Shown: positions 26,192 through 38,103 of the stretch, piece after piece
Numbering within the stretch: position 1 is the first letter of the stretch
How the letters are laid out: every line of letters starts with the position of its first letter
From: Sinotaia quadrata
Taxonomy: Eukaryota; Mollusca; Gastropoda; Architaenioglossa; Viviparidae
Reading direction: 5' to 3'
Assembly (NCBI GenBank): GCA_028829895.1
Contig: CM054180.1
Coordinates: 94,300,135-94,364,134, forward strand
DNA: 64,000 nucleotides
The notes under the pieces: generated by a model
Told to the model about the DNA's origin: nothing
Seen by the model: only the letters and a program-made list of their open reading frames with translations
The model's database searches: none
Translations under genes and position numbers: made by a program

Positions 26192-28121
26192 AGTAGTCCC
26201 ACTCATTTTTTTCTACTTAATATTGTACATATCTTTTATGCTCAAAATGTGTGTTCTGATAAAATAAGGTTGTAGAAAAAGTTGTGATTATGATTATAGT
26301 TATAATATTGTATGAAATACCATTAATTTATTAATTTAGTGTCATAATTTGCAATCAATTTTTTTTAAGATATAATAAGTGTGCAATTTGTCAAGTTCAG
26401 TATAACTACTAATAAAATATATACCACATTGATCAACATTTCAACATTTTAAATTAACACTCACAGACAACAAATAAAAACAGACATAATGCAGATTTGA
26501 CATTTTAGATTATTATAAATTACAATGGAAAACATACTTTTGTTTCTTAAAATTGCTTATTGCTTAAAATGTAAATTTTTCCCCAAAACAGAGTCTCCCT
26601 ATGGTGGATTCATTTAAAAATAAAATCTCCAAGAGAAGAAAATGGATTCTTTCGGATTAAAATAAAATCACCCATGTTTGTAAAATAAATCCTCCCAAAA
26701 TAAATTCAGATAGGGGGGAAAAGATTCAGACTTTAATATATTAAATTTACACGCTTATCTTCAGTTTTATAGGCTGAACTATTCCACAATCCTTTGTTCT
26801 AGGCTGCTTCCAACAAGTTGTTTATAAAAATCTAACAGTTTTGAGTGCAGTTAAACTTACATTCACAATGTCATACTACAGAGCTCTGTTGCCTTATGCA
26901 ATGCATTGTTAATACAATTGGATGGGGGGGGGTTGTTATATTTTAATTAGGAGCTATTATTTTAAAACAAAATATCCGTTGGAGAATTTGTTTTAAAATA
27001 AAACCTCAACAGGAGACTTCATTTTTTTATTTTTTTTTTTGGGGGGGGTTATTTGGTGAAACCGGCTGTGGGTAAGCTTATGCACTGAGCAGCCACTGTA
27101 CCTAGATCTAATTATGGATAACATGGATAGCTCATGCCCCGTTTCATTTTTGCTTATATTTAAAAAAAAATTCTTGTCCCATTTTGTTTCTTATTGCTAT
27201 TTGAACATCGTTTACAGTGTAAAAAATCTCATTTTATTATTTGGGGGGGGGGGTCTCCCCCTTCCCGACTTTCTTGTTTCCTGTTTCCCTTGTGCAGAGC
27301 TTTGATGGAGGTGTCTTCAATGTCAAATGAAAAAAATCCTGATGCATACAACATAGGGCTCCAATCACCATCAGTTTTACTGATCGATTCTCATGGTCAT
27401 GAGTTGCCATGATTCTCACGATTTCTGTTGAAATTGGCCCACTGTGATCTGGTCAGTCCTATCCCCATTCCTTACCCACAATGGTATATGTATATGCATC
27501 CTGCCCAACAGGGACACAGTTTAGTAAACATAGTTTTAATTGTTTCAAACTTTACATTTTCACGTGGTTCAGTTTTTTTTATTCTGTAGTTAATTAATTC
27601 ATTCCATTTCTGACAGTAAGTGATTTACATATAAGTATCAAAGAGTTTCATTTTTTCAATAGTCATTTTGCTATTTCAGGGAGTAGTTTATTACGATGTT
27701 GATTAGCTGGCATATAATATGCAGTGGCTTTGTATGTCAACGACAATGATCAATCGCCAGTAATGGAGCGTGCTTGGCATATTTGGCAGGGAATATTTAT
27801 GTTTACTGTTAGTGTCAAGTTCCATATTAGTGCATGATCGCGAGATTGCCTTGCGCATGAGATCTTTTACGAGAATTAAAACTGAAGATGCACAATCCAT
27901 TGCTATACTACTGGTTGATAGCATGCACTTAGATATACCATGATTGTTTTTAAATGGAAACAACCAACAAAAGAACCTGGACAGCTTTTGGCTATTGTGC
28001 TTCACAGGAAGAATTTTCTATTTATAAAAATATATACAGCAGTTAATATTTGAACCCATGTTGTGCATAATCATTGTTGAAAATAAATATCACAGAATTG
28101 AATGAGGACTTCTTTATAGTA
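26192..28121. mobile_element. GGTAGTCCCAC-family copy, mixed orientation
   Basis: Starts with AGTAGTCCCACTC next to TA (26190-26191); its first 300 bp match, in inverse, the ends at 30950-31218, and in the same orientation 59366-59660. The last 150 bp (27950-28121) match in forward orientation the interior of other copies (29600-29760). The unit is therefore rearranged or formed by two insertions. No coding region is recognised. Confidence 0.55.
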
Positions 28122-31100
28122 GGTAGTCCCACCTCCATTGCTTTATGGGCAAAAACTCACAAACACACACAAATTTGCTAATCTTTACTCCAGAGTGGTT
28201 TTCTTCACATTAAACCTCAACTAACCATTTTTATATGAAAATAAAAATCAATGTTTTGTCTTTTGAACTGTTTTGTTTTTTTTCTCTGAATTTTATTATA
28301 GTATCCATAAATGAAAGTATCTTAGGGTTGCAAAAAAAAAATGGGTCAAGTGTTACCTCACGGCTGAAAAAGTAAAGTTCATGTTTTTGGGTACCAAGTT
28401 TTAAGAAGAAATCAGAGCTTGCAAGGTTTTGTAACCCCAAAATTGATTGGTCCATTAAACAGAGGACAGATAACTCTTACACTCATATTTTTTTCACTTT
28501 CGTTTGTTGCGAATAACCAAATAAATTTTCAATCTAAAAAGTTTTTCGAAAAAAATACTTATCACAAAATAGTGAAAAAAAATCATATTCTGCAGAATTT
28601 CAATCTCTCTCTAATGATATGCCGTAGTCCTCGATTAGTGACCATTACAAGATCCGCTAAATGAAAAACCCGTAGTACGCATCCTGTTTCAGTCATGACT
28701 TCCAGGGGCAAAACGTGTTGACGCTACCACTGAGTTTTCTGACATTTTATACGAATAACTGAAACCACTTATTAGTAAGATCTTTTTGTAAGGATTTAAT
28801 AATGATTACTCTGTGATTATTTTATCTGTAAATATATCTCTATTTTTAAAGCAGAATTATTAATTTTGTCTTTATCATCACTATCGCTTCTGTACTTTGA
28901 AAATAGGTCAGTCTGTGCGCCATTCTATCACGAAAGTTTGATTGCTATTTCCTTGCAATATATATTTTGAAGTCGCAGATTGAATTGAAGTATATTATTT
29001 TATTTACTTAATTAATTTTAAGTCATGATGGTAATCTTATTATTTAGAAAAATTGTTTTCTTACTACGATAACTGAAAAAAGAAAACTCTTGATGTAAAA
29101 CAACCAAAACACTTGGGTCTGTGAAATGTTTATTTCATGCAGCAGATTCATTTATAATTATACTAAGATATTTTATTTAGGTAAATGCTTTTATATACAT
29201 ATAATTTAAATAATTTTAACCTGTTTTGTTTTGAATTTGTCAAGCTTCTGCCTTTGTTTTGGTTTCATGATCTTTTAATTTCTTTGGTGGTACATAAATG
29301 AAGAATAAGTTAACATGAGGACTTTTATATTACATTATTTAATTATTAAAGACATCATATTCATCAATAATTCTTGTATATTTTATATTTGTATAAATTA
29401 AAAACTGGTTGATGAATAGTTTTGTCTTCACATTATTTAATTAGCCCTCTTAATTGTAGTAGGATTTTTTATTAGTGAGGAATTAGAAGTTCACAGTACA
29501 AACATTGCTAAGATAATATTTATGGAACAGTATAGAAATAAGAATATTTTTAAGTGGGGTGATAGCATGGACTGTGGATGCCAAGTTTGTTTTTAAATGG
29601 GGTTTACAATGGAGACAAGCAACAGAAGAACTTGGACAGCTGTGTTGGCTTTAATGCATTACATGAAGAATTTTCTATTTATAAAAATATGTAGTGTGAT
29701 TAATATTTGAATCTGTGTTATGCATATCACAGAATTAAATTATATTTATAGTGTACATTATTATTATATTAAATATCATGTCACTAATGTGTACTTAATT
29801 CATGTAAACGCTGATAGAGTTTTAGCAATAAAGTTATCCATACAAATTTAAGTTATATTTCAAGCTATACTTGTCACAAAACTTTCAAAACATAAAGTTA
29901 TGTATTAATTATTAATACTTTAATAGTCGGTAAGCCCACTCGCTATATGGACAGTGAAGACAACGTCACATTTTGACTGATTTCACTCTTTTTCAAAAGT
30001 ATCTATATAGGTGACTAGAAGAAAGAAATAGGTGAAAATTGTTTTAATAAATAAAGGAATCTTCCAACATTAAATATAAGTTTTGTTTGTATGTTTGAAT
30101 GACGTATTTATTACGTTTTGTTGATAAACTCACAGCCGGTAAAGTGTACTGAAGTGCCCATGGTGAGATATGAATATGGCTGACCTCCAACGTCATTTTT
30201 GGGTATGCTCAAATAACGGGCTATAGACTTTTCTGTATTCAACCAATAAAAATAAATCTTATATCAACAGAAAGCTAAGATAATGGCCTTTAACAAGCAT
30301 TGGCTAGTTTTAAATTTTTTAAAATTTTATTGTAGAAAATGAGATTCCAAATTATGTGTTATGTTTGATGCATTTTAACTTTGGAACCAATTATCATCTC
30401 TCAGCCGCCTTTATATTTTGAAATGGTCATTTTTTTTTTTTTTCCCTTTAAAATGGTATATAATATAAATCGGAAATATCTATGCAGAGAAAGCGATTTG
30501 CAATGAAGGTGGGAAACCCTAATAGTTTGTTTGCACCCATGCCGAAGGTGAAGAGAAATCGCCATCTTGGACAAGATGTGTTTTAAAAAACGGATCAACT
30601 AGACAACATTTTGTGTTAAGTTTTAACAAAACTATTAAATTTCATCGAAATATTGCTACAGTAAAACGATCATTCATTATTTTTAAGGTTACGATTTGTT
30701 AGAAAGTCTTATTTTGATCACTAACGAGGTTAGCTAAATATTGGCCATTTAAAATATGGTCGCAAGAGGGTGATGATTTGTTATGACAAACTGCTTATAT
30801 TAAAAACAATCCTATACAAGAAATACAGACTGGAAATGATTAATCGATGATTCATGATGAGATTAATTTCTTTGAAAACATATTAACTAATCGGCAATAT
30901 TTTAAATTAATCTTATAAAGCACCAATCCAAAATAAAGAACAACAACTGAAGTATTTTTGTCTGTGTTTATTAGAATTGTTGGACTGTTTTAAGTGTGGT
31001 TTATATTTTACTTATAATAAACTTGAAAAATCACATGTTCATTACGTCTGAAAAAAAAAGTTGACCACAAATAACAACACAAAATTAATGATATCTCAAA

Positions 31101-31218
31101 AAAGTATCGCAGCTGTCATCACAATTTTTTTTGTACACAAACTTATTTCATCAGTACACATATTTTGAGCATAAAATATCTGTAGTATATGAAGTAGAAA
31201 AAAAAGAGTGGGACTACT
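28122..31218 (+). mobile_element. GGTAGTCCCAC-family copy with inner insertion
   Basis: The left end GGTAGTCCCACCTCCATTGC follows TA at 28120-28121. The next 150 bp match the end at 63773 and, in inverse, the end at 60801. The right end ...GTGGGACTACT meets TA at 31219-31220. A second left end, GGTAAGCCCACTCGCTATAT, sits inside at 29929, so 29929-31218 is probably a separate 1.29-kb element inserted in the first; its first 1 kb is the inverse relative of 24225-25283. Confidence 0.6.
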
Positions 31219-31221
31219 TAT

Positions 31222-32261
31222 TTATAGTGTACATTGTCATTATATTAAATATCATGTCACTAATGAGTATTTAATTCTTGTATATGCAATAAAGTATTCA
31301 TACATGTTTTCAATGTTTTAATACTTGTCCCTAAGAATATAATTTTTGTTTACTTATCATTTTATTATAATTAATAATAGTATGTGTTAAACATCTTTTT
31401 ATATCTATGACTTATGTGTATAGAATACCAAGCATACAGTTTTTAAGATTTTTAAAATATGAAAGATTGTATTGTAAAAAAGCTAAAATAAAAAGTTACA
31501 GATAACTCATCAGTCTTAAGTTTAAATGGGTAACATCCTGCTGATCATTTTAATAGGTGAACATTAGCTGTGTTATGTATAGTTTCCAAGATGCAATCAT
31601 TTATCCTTTTTAATTTTCTTACTAAATAAAAATTGTACAGTAAAATGAAAAATGTAAATTAACAGTTTAACAGATTAAACACAAATTATCATTATATATT
31701 TAGATATAATTTGCTGATCATTTTGGTATGTGAACCAACTCTGTGTTATGTATAGTTTCAAAGATTTGACAATTTGCTTGTTTACCTTTTCTGTTTTAAT
31801 CTTTCTTGATTTTGGAGGAATAAAATTTGCTGAAATTTTCATTTTTAGCCTCCAATAATTTCCACATTTTCTTTGCAATGCCTTTGTAAAAAATAGGCAG
31901 TAGTAACATGGCAAACAATTTAATAATATGCATTTTGGATATACTGTGTTCATCATTTGAATATTCTATGTTCCATTTTGTTGCATTTATGATGTAATTT
32001 TATGAAACAAAAGCATGTTTTCCTTTGCAATTTATAATAAACTGAAAAATCAATTTTGCATTATATGTTTTTCTTGTTGGACTATTTTTAAGAGTGGTTT
32101 ATATTTTACTTGTAATGAACCTGGAAAATCACACTTTCATTACATCTAAACAAAAGCTGACATAAATGACGCACTAAATTAAATATCTTTAAAAAAAATT
32201 ACAGCTATCATTATAATTCTTTTTGTACAATATGAAAGAGAAAAAAATAAATGGGACTACC
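31222..32261 (+). mobile_element. GGTAGTCCCAC-family copy, right part
   Basis: It begins with a block that repeats 29740-29900 and ends at ATGGGACTACC, 32261. The last kilobase is collinear with 8000-9163. The minus-strand ORF 31675-31956 shares a long peptide pattern with 8484-8690. It is truncated on the left and non-autonomous. Confidence 0.65.
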
Positions 32262-32319
32262 TGCTCATTATGATTTTTAAAAAAATTAGAATTTTTTAAT
32301 CTGAAAAGTTGCAACTTAC

Positions 32320-32426
32320 TTGCAAAATTGTTGATGTCAATGTTGGCCAGTGCATCTTTTTTATCTTTCTCTATTTTGAGAGGTTTAGTAATGTCTGCAA
32401 GGTCAGGCTTTTTACCTACTTTGCCT
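32320..32426 (-). CDS. PRRC2: PRRC2 exon E9
   Basis: 107 bases, phase 2 to phase 1, between TTTATGCAG and GCAA|GTAAGT. It encodes GKVGKKPDLADITKPLKIEK, then DKKDALANIDINNFA. The end joins E10 to give NIDINNFASVVVIDD, matching PRRC2C IDLNNYASVVIIDD and PRRC2B FDLNYGSAIIEN. The first half is a lysine-rich linker. Its left boundary (low coordinate) is only about 60 bases from the transposon end at 32261. Confidence 0.93.
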
Positions 32427-32771
32427 CTGCATAAAAACATTACATTATTATAATATATATATATAAAATATTATATAACACATGTATAAATTAATATATA
32501 AAATTACAAAAATTAATGGCAAGCAACAATTTTACAGAATAAAATCAAATATTTGAAAAGGTCTGCTCAGATTTAATTAGGATTAAATCATTTTCATTCA
32601 TTGGATTGACAGATAATATTATTAACATCACAGCAAACCCGCTTTGTGGCAAAAAAATTCGTCAGCAAATTATATGAGAATTCAATATTAAATTTGTTAG
32701 AGATTTATCATAATGACAAGTTTGGACTGTTTTAAAAATGAAATGCCTTTATTTCTATATTTAAGTGCATA

Positions 32772-34056
32772 CAGTAAAACCTCGCTATAATTTTAATTTG
32801 GGGGTCCATAAAATTGAATTGTATTAAGAGTAGGGTCGTGTTAATGTGGGGTTTTGCATTATTTTACTTTTTTTCTGAGAACAAATACGTGTACATGTAC
32901 TTTCAACTTATTGAGTATAACAACACCGCCAAACCAAACCAACATATTGGTGGCTTTCATCCTTTCATGTTTATTAAATTGTGAGAATCTTTTATCAACC
33001 ACTGCTTTGTCAGCTGCTTGACAGTGTATGCACAGATAAAGAAGGAGCATATGTTGACTATTGCTTGTGCAACGATTGTATACAGAATTAATCAAATATA
33101 ATCACACAGACAACTTATTGGCTTTACTCATGGATCAGTAATAAGTAATTAATAAGTATTAAATTAGTAATAATTATTAAATACTAATTATTACTTATTA
33201 CTGATTAAGTAAATAATAAATTAAGTATTAATAAGTCTTGCGAAGACGATGGGTGGGGGCTGTCATTGACGTAATAACGTATAGAAAGTTGGTCAGGCGC
33301 AGGTTTAGGATAGTTCCCATTGTCGATAGAGAGCATATATGTGGGGGGGCTGGGTTAAAGACAGAAGATTGACAAGATAACTCAATTAAAGTCTGTTAAT
33401 CCAGACAGGTAACACTTGGACAGAGAGTTAATTAGTTAGCAGACTGTACCAGGGTTTGACCTAGTCGCTCTCGTGACCACAGGACAAAAGACCCCTGTCG
33501 GGTGACTGTGTGTGTGGATTGCAAGGAAGGATTATTGATTTGTGTATTAGTTATGGATTAAAAATATCATAAATTAATAATTAGCAATTCACAGACAGAA
33601 ACCTTGCCACATAACTAATAATTAGTAATAAGTAACATTTTCTGATAATGTTTATTTTGGCATAACACTTCTAAAATCTGGTTAAATTGTTATATTTAAG
33701 ATTGTTTTATATTAAAAGTCATGCAAACTCCAGAATGATTGAAAAAAAACAAAATGTTTTACACACTATTTCTTGTACTAAAAAAAAAAAATATTTCCTG
33801 GTGCGAGAAAAATACACATGGATGAATTTCAAAATTCAGGAACTATGCCACGATCGTATTACATGTATATTTTTATTCATACGCGATCTCATCCCCCATA
33901 TGAACTTCATGAAGTTAAATATTTTTAATACTCTTTTTCACATACTTGAAAAAAATTTCATGTGCGAATGAATATACGAAATTTGGGGAGCCATGCCACA
34001 ACCGCGTTATATCCAAATTTGTGTTATAGCAGGGCGCGTTATCGCAGATTCCACTC
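32772..34056. mobile_element. pogo/Tigger-like element, TA target, internally disrupted
   Basis: Ends are CAGTAAAACCTCGCTATAA on the left and, inward from the right, GAGTGGAATCTGCGATAACG, with TA on both sides (32770-32771, 34057-34058). CAGT-type ends, a TA target and the CTCG...TAAC motif are typical of the pogo/Tigger branch of Tc1/mariner. The middle holds an AT-rich palindromic tract (about 33136-33230) and a GC-richer insert. No transposase ORF is left. Confidence 0.68.
33236..33610 (+). mobile_element. Possible solo LTR inside the pogo-like element
   Basis: A GC-richer 375-bp block set sharply in AT-rich palindromic sequence. It has a TATA-like CATATATG at 33334, an ATTAAAGTCTGTTAATCC stretch like an LTR polyadenylation region near 33385, and GT-rich sequence after it. 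I could not confirm a target duplication or TG...CA ends, so this is a suggestion only. Confidence 0.28.
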
Positions 34057-35029
34057 TATTTTGCACAGCCTAATTTTTCACTACATTAAAACCAACAATT
34101 TAGTATTACTGATCTATATGTTTTAAAAAAAAAATCTTCCATGAAGATGCATTGCGTACAATTTGTGATGTAGACCTGCATAAATATCTAGTGATATTGT
34201 ATTGATAATGCCTTTTTTGTTTTTTTGAGGGAGGGGGAGAGGAGAGGATGAGAGAAATTGCTACAAAAATTCATTGTTCTCTTGCATAATCCTTTTAGCA
34301 AGATGCTATTACTTATTTTCCCCCATAAAATGGTAATAGCAAAATTTCACCATGTGCTAATATCCTAATAAATATTATTATATTAATTATTTATTCAATA
34401 ATAATAATATTTAAATAATATTAACAATTGAAGCACAAAGTGTTTTTGAGCCACTGGATTAATTGGTTCCACAGAATTGGCTTGCAAATACCATAATACA
34501 TGATTCTCTACAGAAAACACTATGGCATGAATTTAATAGCAAGATACCATGTTATGTGTATGAACAAATTATGCATGGACAGAAATGGCTCATATCTGGT
34601 ATTCCAAACATGCACTGATTGGCTGATTATGACCTTGGTTAGTCAATTTTTCTACATTTTCAACACTCATGTTCACTGAAGCTTTGTATAATAAAAGCAA
34701 ACAAAACAAAGATTTTTGACAGATACAATTGGTTAACTGAAGAAGCAAACCACCAATGATTATTTTAGTATCTTTGTCTAGCAATTTGTTACACAGCACC
34801 CGCTAGTATTTCACATAATGACTATCATTGACAGATGCGGCCAGCCGGCCAACACAGAGGATAATTATACACAAGACAAGAAGGTTTATCATCCTGTCAG
34901 AACTGATTGGAAAATTATCGAAATTGAGAGCAGAAAATGCTTCCATAAGCAGAAGACCAGAAGATTAGAGGTAAGACCAGAAAATTCTTCAAAATGGAAG
35001 GGAGGCAGGTCTGGGTAGTGTATTGGAAA

Positions 35030-35386
35030 ATAACATTCCACAGCCTCTTAAATGAATTCAGACATATTTGTATGTTAGACACTACTTAAGTAAAGGGTCT
35101 GAACTACACTGTTTACTATTTCTTCATTATGTGGATTTGAAATTGAGCTATTTGTGTAATTTCATATTTGAGCATACTTTTTTTTTTAAATACGGGGGGG
35201 GGGGGGGGGGGGGGAGGGAGGGAGGGAGGGGATAATAACTCTGGTTCTGAGCTACAAAATTGGATTTAGTACCAATGACATCAGCAGAAAAAGTTCTATC
35301 TGTCTATGTACTTTATTATTATTATTATTAATCATTATTATTAATGATTTTGGAAAATATGTTTGGAGTACCTACTCATATACCAA
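35030..35386 (+). repeat. Interspersed repeat, copy 1 (pair with 45030-45352)
   Basis: Blocks around CATATTTGTATGTT, GTCTGAACTA and AAAAGTTCTATCTGTCTAT occur in the same order and orientation at 45030-45352. In this copy a 21-base G run and a GGGA tract (35194-35230) have been added in the middle. Element class unknown. Confidence 0.8.
35194..35230 (+). repeat. Poly-G run followed by GGGA tandem
   Basis: 21 consecutive G, then four AGGG units. On the plus strand this satisfies the G-quadruplex pattern; the PRRC2 transcript would carry the C-rich complement. Length is likely polymorphic and assembly errors are common here. Confidence 0.85.
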
Positions 35387-35490
35387 TTTAAACAGCACAA
35401 GATTTATTCACACGTGCATGTGTGTGTGTGCGTGTGTGTGTACAAACACAAGGAATATATGTTTATCTTATCACCTGCAATTTAAAACTA

Positions 35491-37076
35491 CAGTCAAACC
35501 CACTTATCTTGACCCCGGTTAACTCACCAACAACCTGTTATGTCAACATTTTTGAAGTGGAACTGCTAAAGTCCCTCTTTGTCTTAGCATTTCTATCATC
35601 GATTATGTTGATTCTTTTATGTCATCAAATCCTAGTATCTCGAGCACAAAAGAGGGACCAAATCGCCACTTTAACATCGGTTATCTCGATCCCTGCGACT
35701 AATCTGATTGCCGGATTTTGAAAATATTAGTTATCGATGCCACTTCGGCATCTCTTAACAATAAATGGCCACAGCTTGTTAACTACCTGTAGCTTAAAAT
35801 TACTAAGGGCATTGTTTCTCTCATCAGGCATGATCCTACCATGGGCAAAATAGGCCCTTCAACTGGCTCACACCTCTTTTATATTACATTAGCCCACTTT
35901 TGAAGTAACCGCATGTATGATACTTTCCAGAGCTGTGTCAGAGCGAAATGACTCGCGAATTTAATTTCAACACTGGTTAGGTTTTTGTAAAAACAATGTA
36001 CAGTGTACACCCTGCAGGTTTTTTGTGATTTTGTAAACAATCTTTGTGTTCGCAATGTTGTACTGCATAATGAAAGATTTGTATCGAGAATCAATCGTAG
36101 GCCAAATTCCCTCTTTGCTTTAGCATTTTTTCATCAGTTATGTCAATTCTTTTATGTCGCCGAACATTAATATAATGTCTCTTTGTTTCTTTCTTTCTTT
36201 GTACTGTACATGTATCTCAAGCACAAAAGAGGGCCCAAATCACCACTTAACATCGGTTATTTCGATCCCCATGACTAATCATTGCTGGCTTTTGAAAATG
36301 CTAGTTATAGATGCCCTTCAACTGGCTCTCACCTTTTATGTTAATTAGCCCACTTTTGAAGTAACCCGTGTGTACGATACTTTTCAGAGCTGTGTCAGAG
36401 AGAAATGACTAGCGAATTTAATTTTGACATTGGTTAGCTTTTTTGTAAAAACGAACTATAGTGTACACCCCACAGGTTTTTGTGATTTTCTGTTTGCAAT
36501 GTAGGAGAATATAATGAAAGGTTTGTATATTTTTATTGTATACATGTACTGGTAAATCTATGCTGTTAGTTTGTGCACATAAGCTTTTTGTTGTTAGCAA
36601 ACATGTATGTACATTTTTATAGCATACCGATCACATCATCAAACAAATTGCGGCAATGCTGTTGTGTAAAATATCAAAAACATGTGCATGTATATTCTCA
36701 TTTATTAACGCACATCATGTACACACAAATATTGAAGCATTTGTTTTCAAGTAGACTGTTAAAGGCAAAAAGCAACAAAGCATTTTAACTTTGTAAAGAA
36801 ACCATAGTAACCGCGTGTACATAAGCCTTTTGTTGTTAGCAAACGTACATTTTTATAGCATGCCGATCAGTCATCAAACAAATCACAGCAACGCTATTGT
36901 GTAAAAAAATCACCAAAAACATGTGCATGTACATTCTCATTTATTAACGCATATCATGTACATAAAGAAATTTCAAGCACGTTACAGTACTGTAATATAT
37001 TGCCGCCATATTGGTTTTCGGTTATCTCGATGCTTTATGGCAAACCCCTAGGCCGGCAACATAACGGGTTCAACTG
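35491..37076. mobile_element. pogo/Tigger-like element with internal duplications
   Basis: Ends are CAGTCAAACCCACTTATCTT on the left and, inward from the right, CAGTTGAACCCGTTATGTTG, with TA at 35489-35490 and 37077-37078. GGTTATCTCGAT-type motifs occur inside. Two internal segments are each present twice: about 35560-36050 with 36110-36500, and about 36565-36730 with 36815-36960. There is no intact transposase, so this is a non-autonomous derivative enlarged by duplication. Confidence 0.78.
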
Positions 37077-38103
37077 TATTAGGGTTTGGCATATTTTATT
37101 AATTAGCAAAATTAGCATGTATTTTTTGTCATTAGTAAAGTACTTAATCTTCTTTTTTAAAAATAAATGTTATTCAAATGAGACCATAAAAGCTATATAT
37201 TGATTCCCTAAACAATCCATTGGCTGTCACCATGACAACTGCTGTCACGCAAAAACGCTGGCTGAGTCTCAGTCACACTATTCATTCAAAACAACCAGTT
37301 ACTTTTTAGATTCCTTATTATACTATAATACATAGTAATTTAAATTTTTAAAAACCCTTTATAAATACAATCACTTCTAGTCACTTTTTTTGGTGACCCA
37401 TTCATTTACTGGTAGCAGCAAAACACCCTGACAAATCTTAATATTAAAATATACTTAATTTTATACATTTGACTATTTCTTTATGTACAATTGCTTATGG
37501 GCTTAAAGGTCCGTTTTTCTGTAACATCTATGGAGGCAGTTAATTTACATTATCATATCAATGTTGCTATAACTGGTATGTAAGTTGGGCCTAAGAATAT
37601 GTGACTTGATATGTATCTGTGGGCAGATAGGATATAAAAAGTAACATATTTTCCTAGACATTTGTTTACCATGTGTGCAGGTCATAAAAAAGATGTGTCA
37701 AGATTAATCAGTTGTGAACTTTGCTCCAAATTTTACAATACAGAAAGATGATGCCAGAATTTGAGTGTCAAATTTGTTCAGTTAACCAACTTCAAGTCTA
37801 AAAAAATGACTGCATCTAAGATTCCAATTTTTAACATATCTTCTAAAAGAAAAGTGTCCCAAATCAGAAATATGACCTATCAACTGGCAAACTATTTGTT
37901 ACCTGCTAAAATTTACATGTGCATGAAATTCTACACACAATTTGGACACAAAAATTACTTTACGCAGACAGTGAAATATGTATGTATCAACTGAATTTAA
38001 GCCAAAAATACAAAAATCAGACAAATATAGGGATAAGATATCCAGGCATTGTGTAGCCTGATACATTACACCCATAATAATTATTTATTCAGCTGTCACT
38101 TAC

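Larger units (their letters stand above)
26118..32319. other. Intron E9-E10, transposon nest
   Basis: Nearly the whole 6.2 kb is made of copies of the GGTAGTCCCAC family in both orientations, with ends at 26192, 28122, 29929, 31218 and 32261. Long G tracts occur near 26924, 27043 and 27243. ORFs here (for example 27703-28005 and 31675-31956) follow the repeat copies and show no known domain. Confidence 0.75.
32427..38103. other. Intron E8-E9
   Basis: It contains two pogo/Tigger-like elements (32772-34056, 35491-37076), an LTR-like insert (33236-33610), a repeat shared with 45030-45352 (35030-35386) and a 21-base G run at 35194. 34060-35030 and 37080-38100 are AT-rich with no gene I can support. 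Confidence 0.7.

Noticed and set aside
24625..30598. Similar small ORFs at 24625-24816 (plus) and 30401-30598 (minus) with peptide LSKMAISLHL
   Set aside because: They lie in inverted copies of a transposon and are similar for that reason; there is no start context or domain and the changes do not look codon-biased.
32772..37076. The two pogo-like elements considered as one large autonomous element
   Set aside because: Each has its own pair of inverted ends and TA targets, and no transposase ORF lies between.
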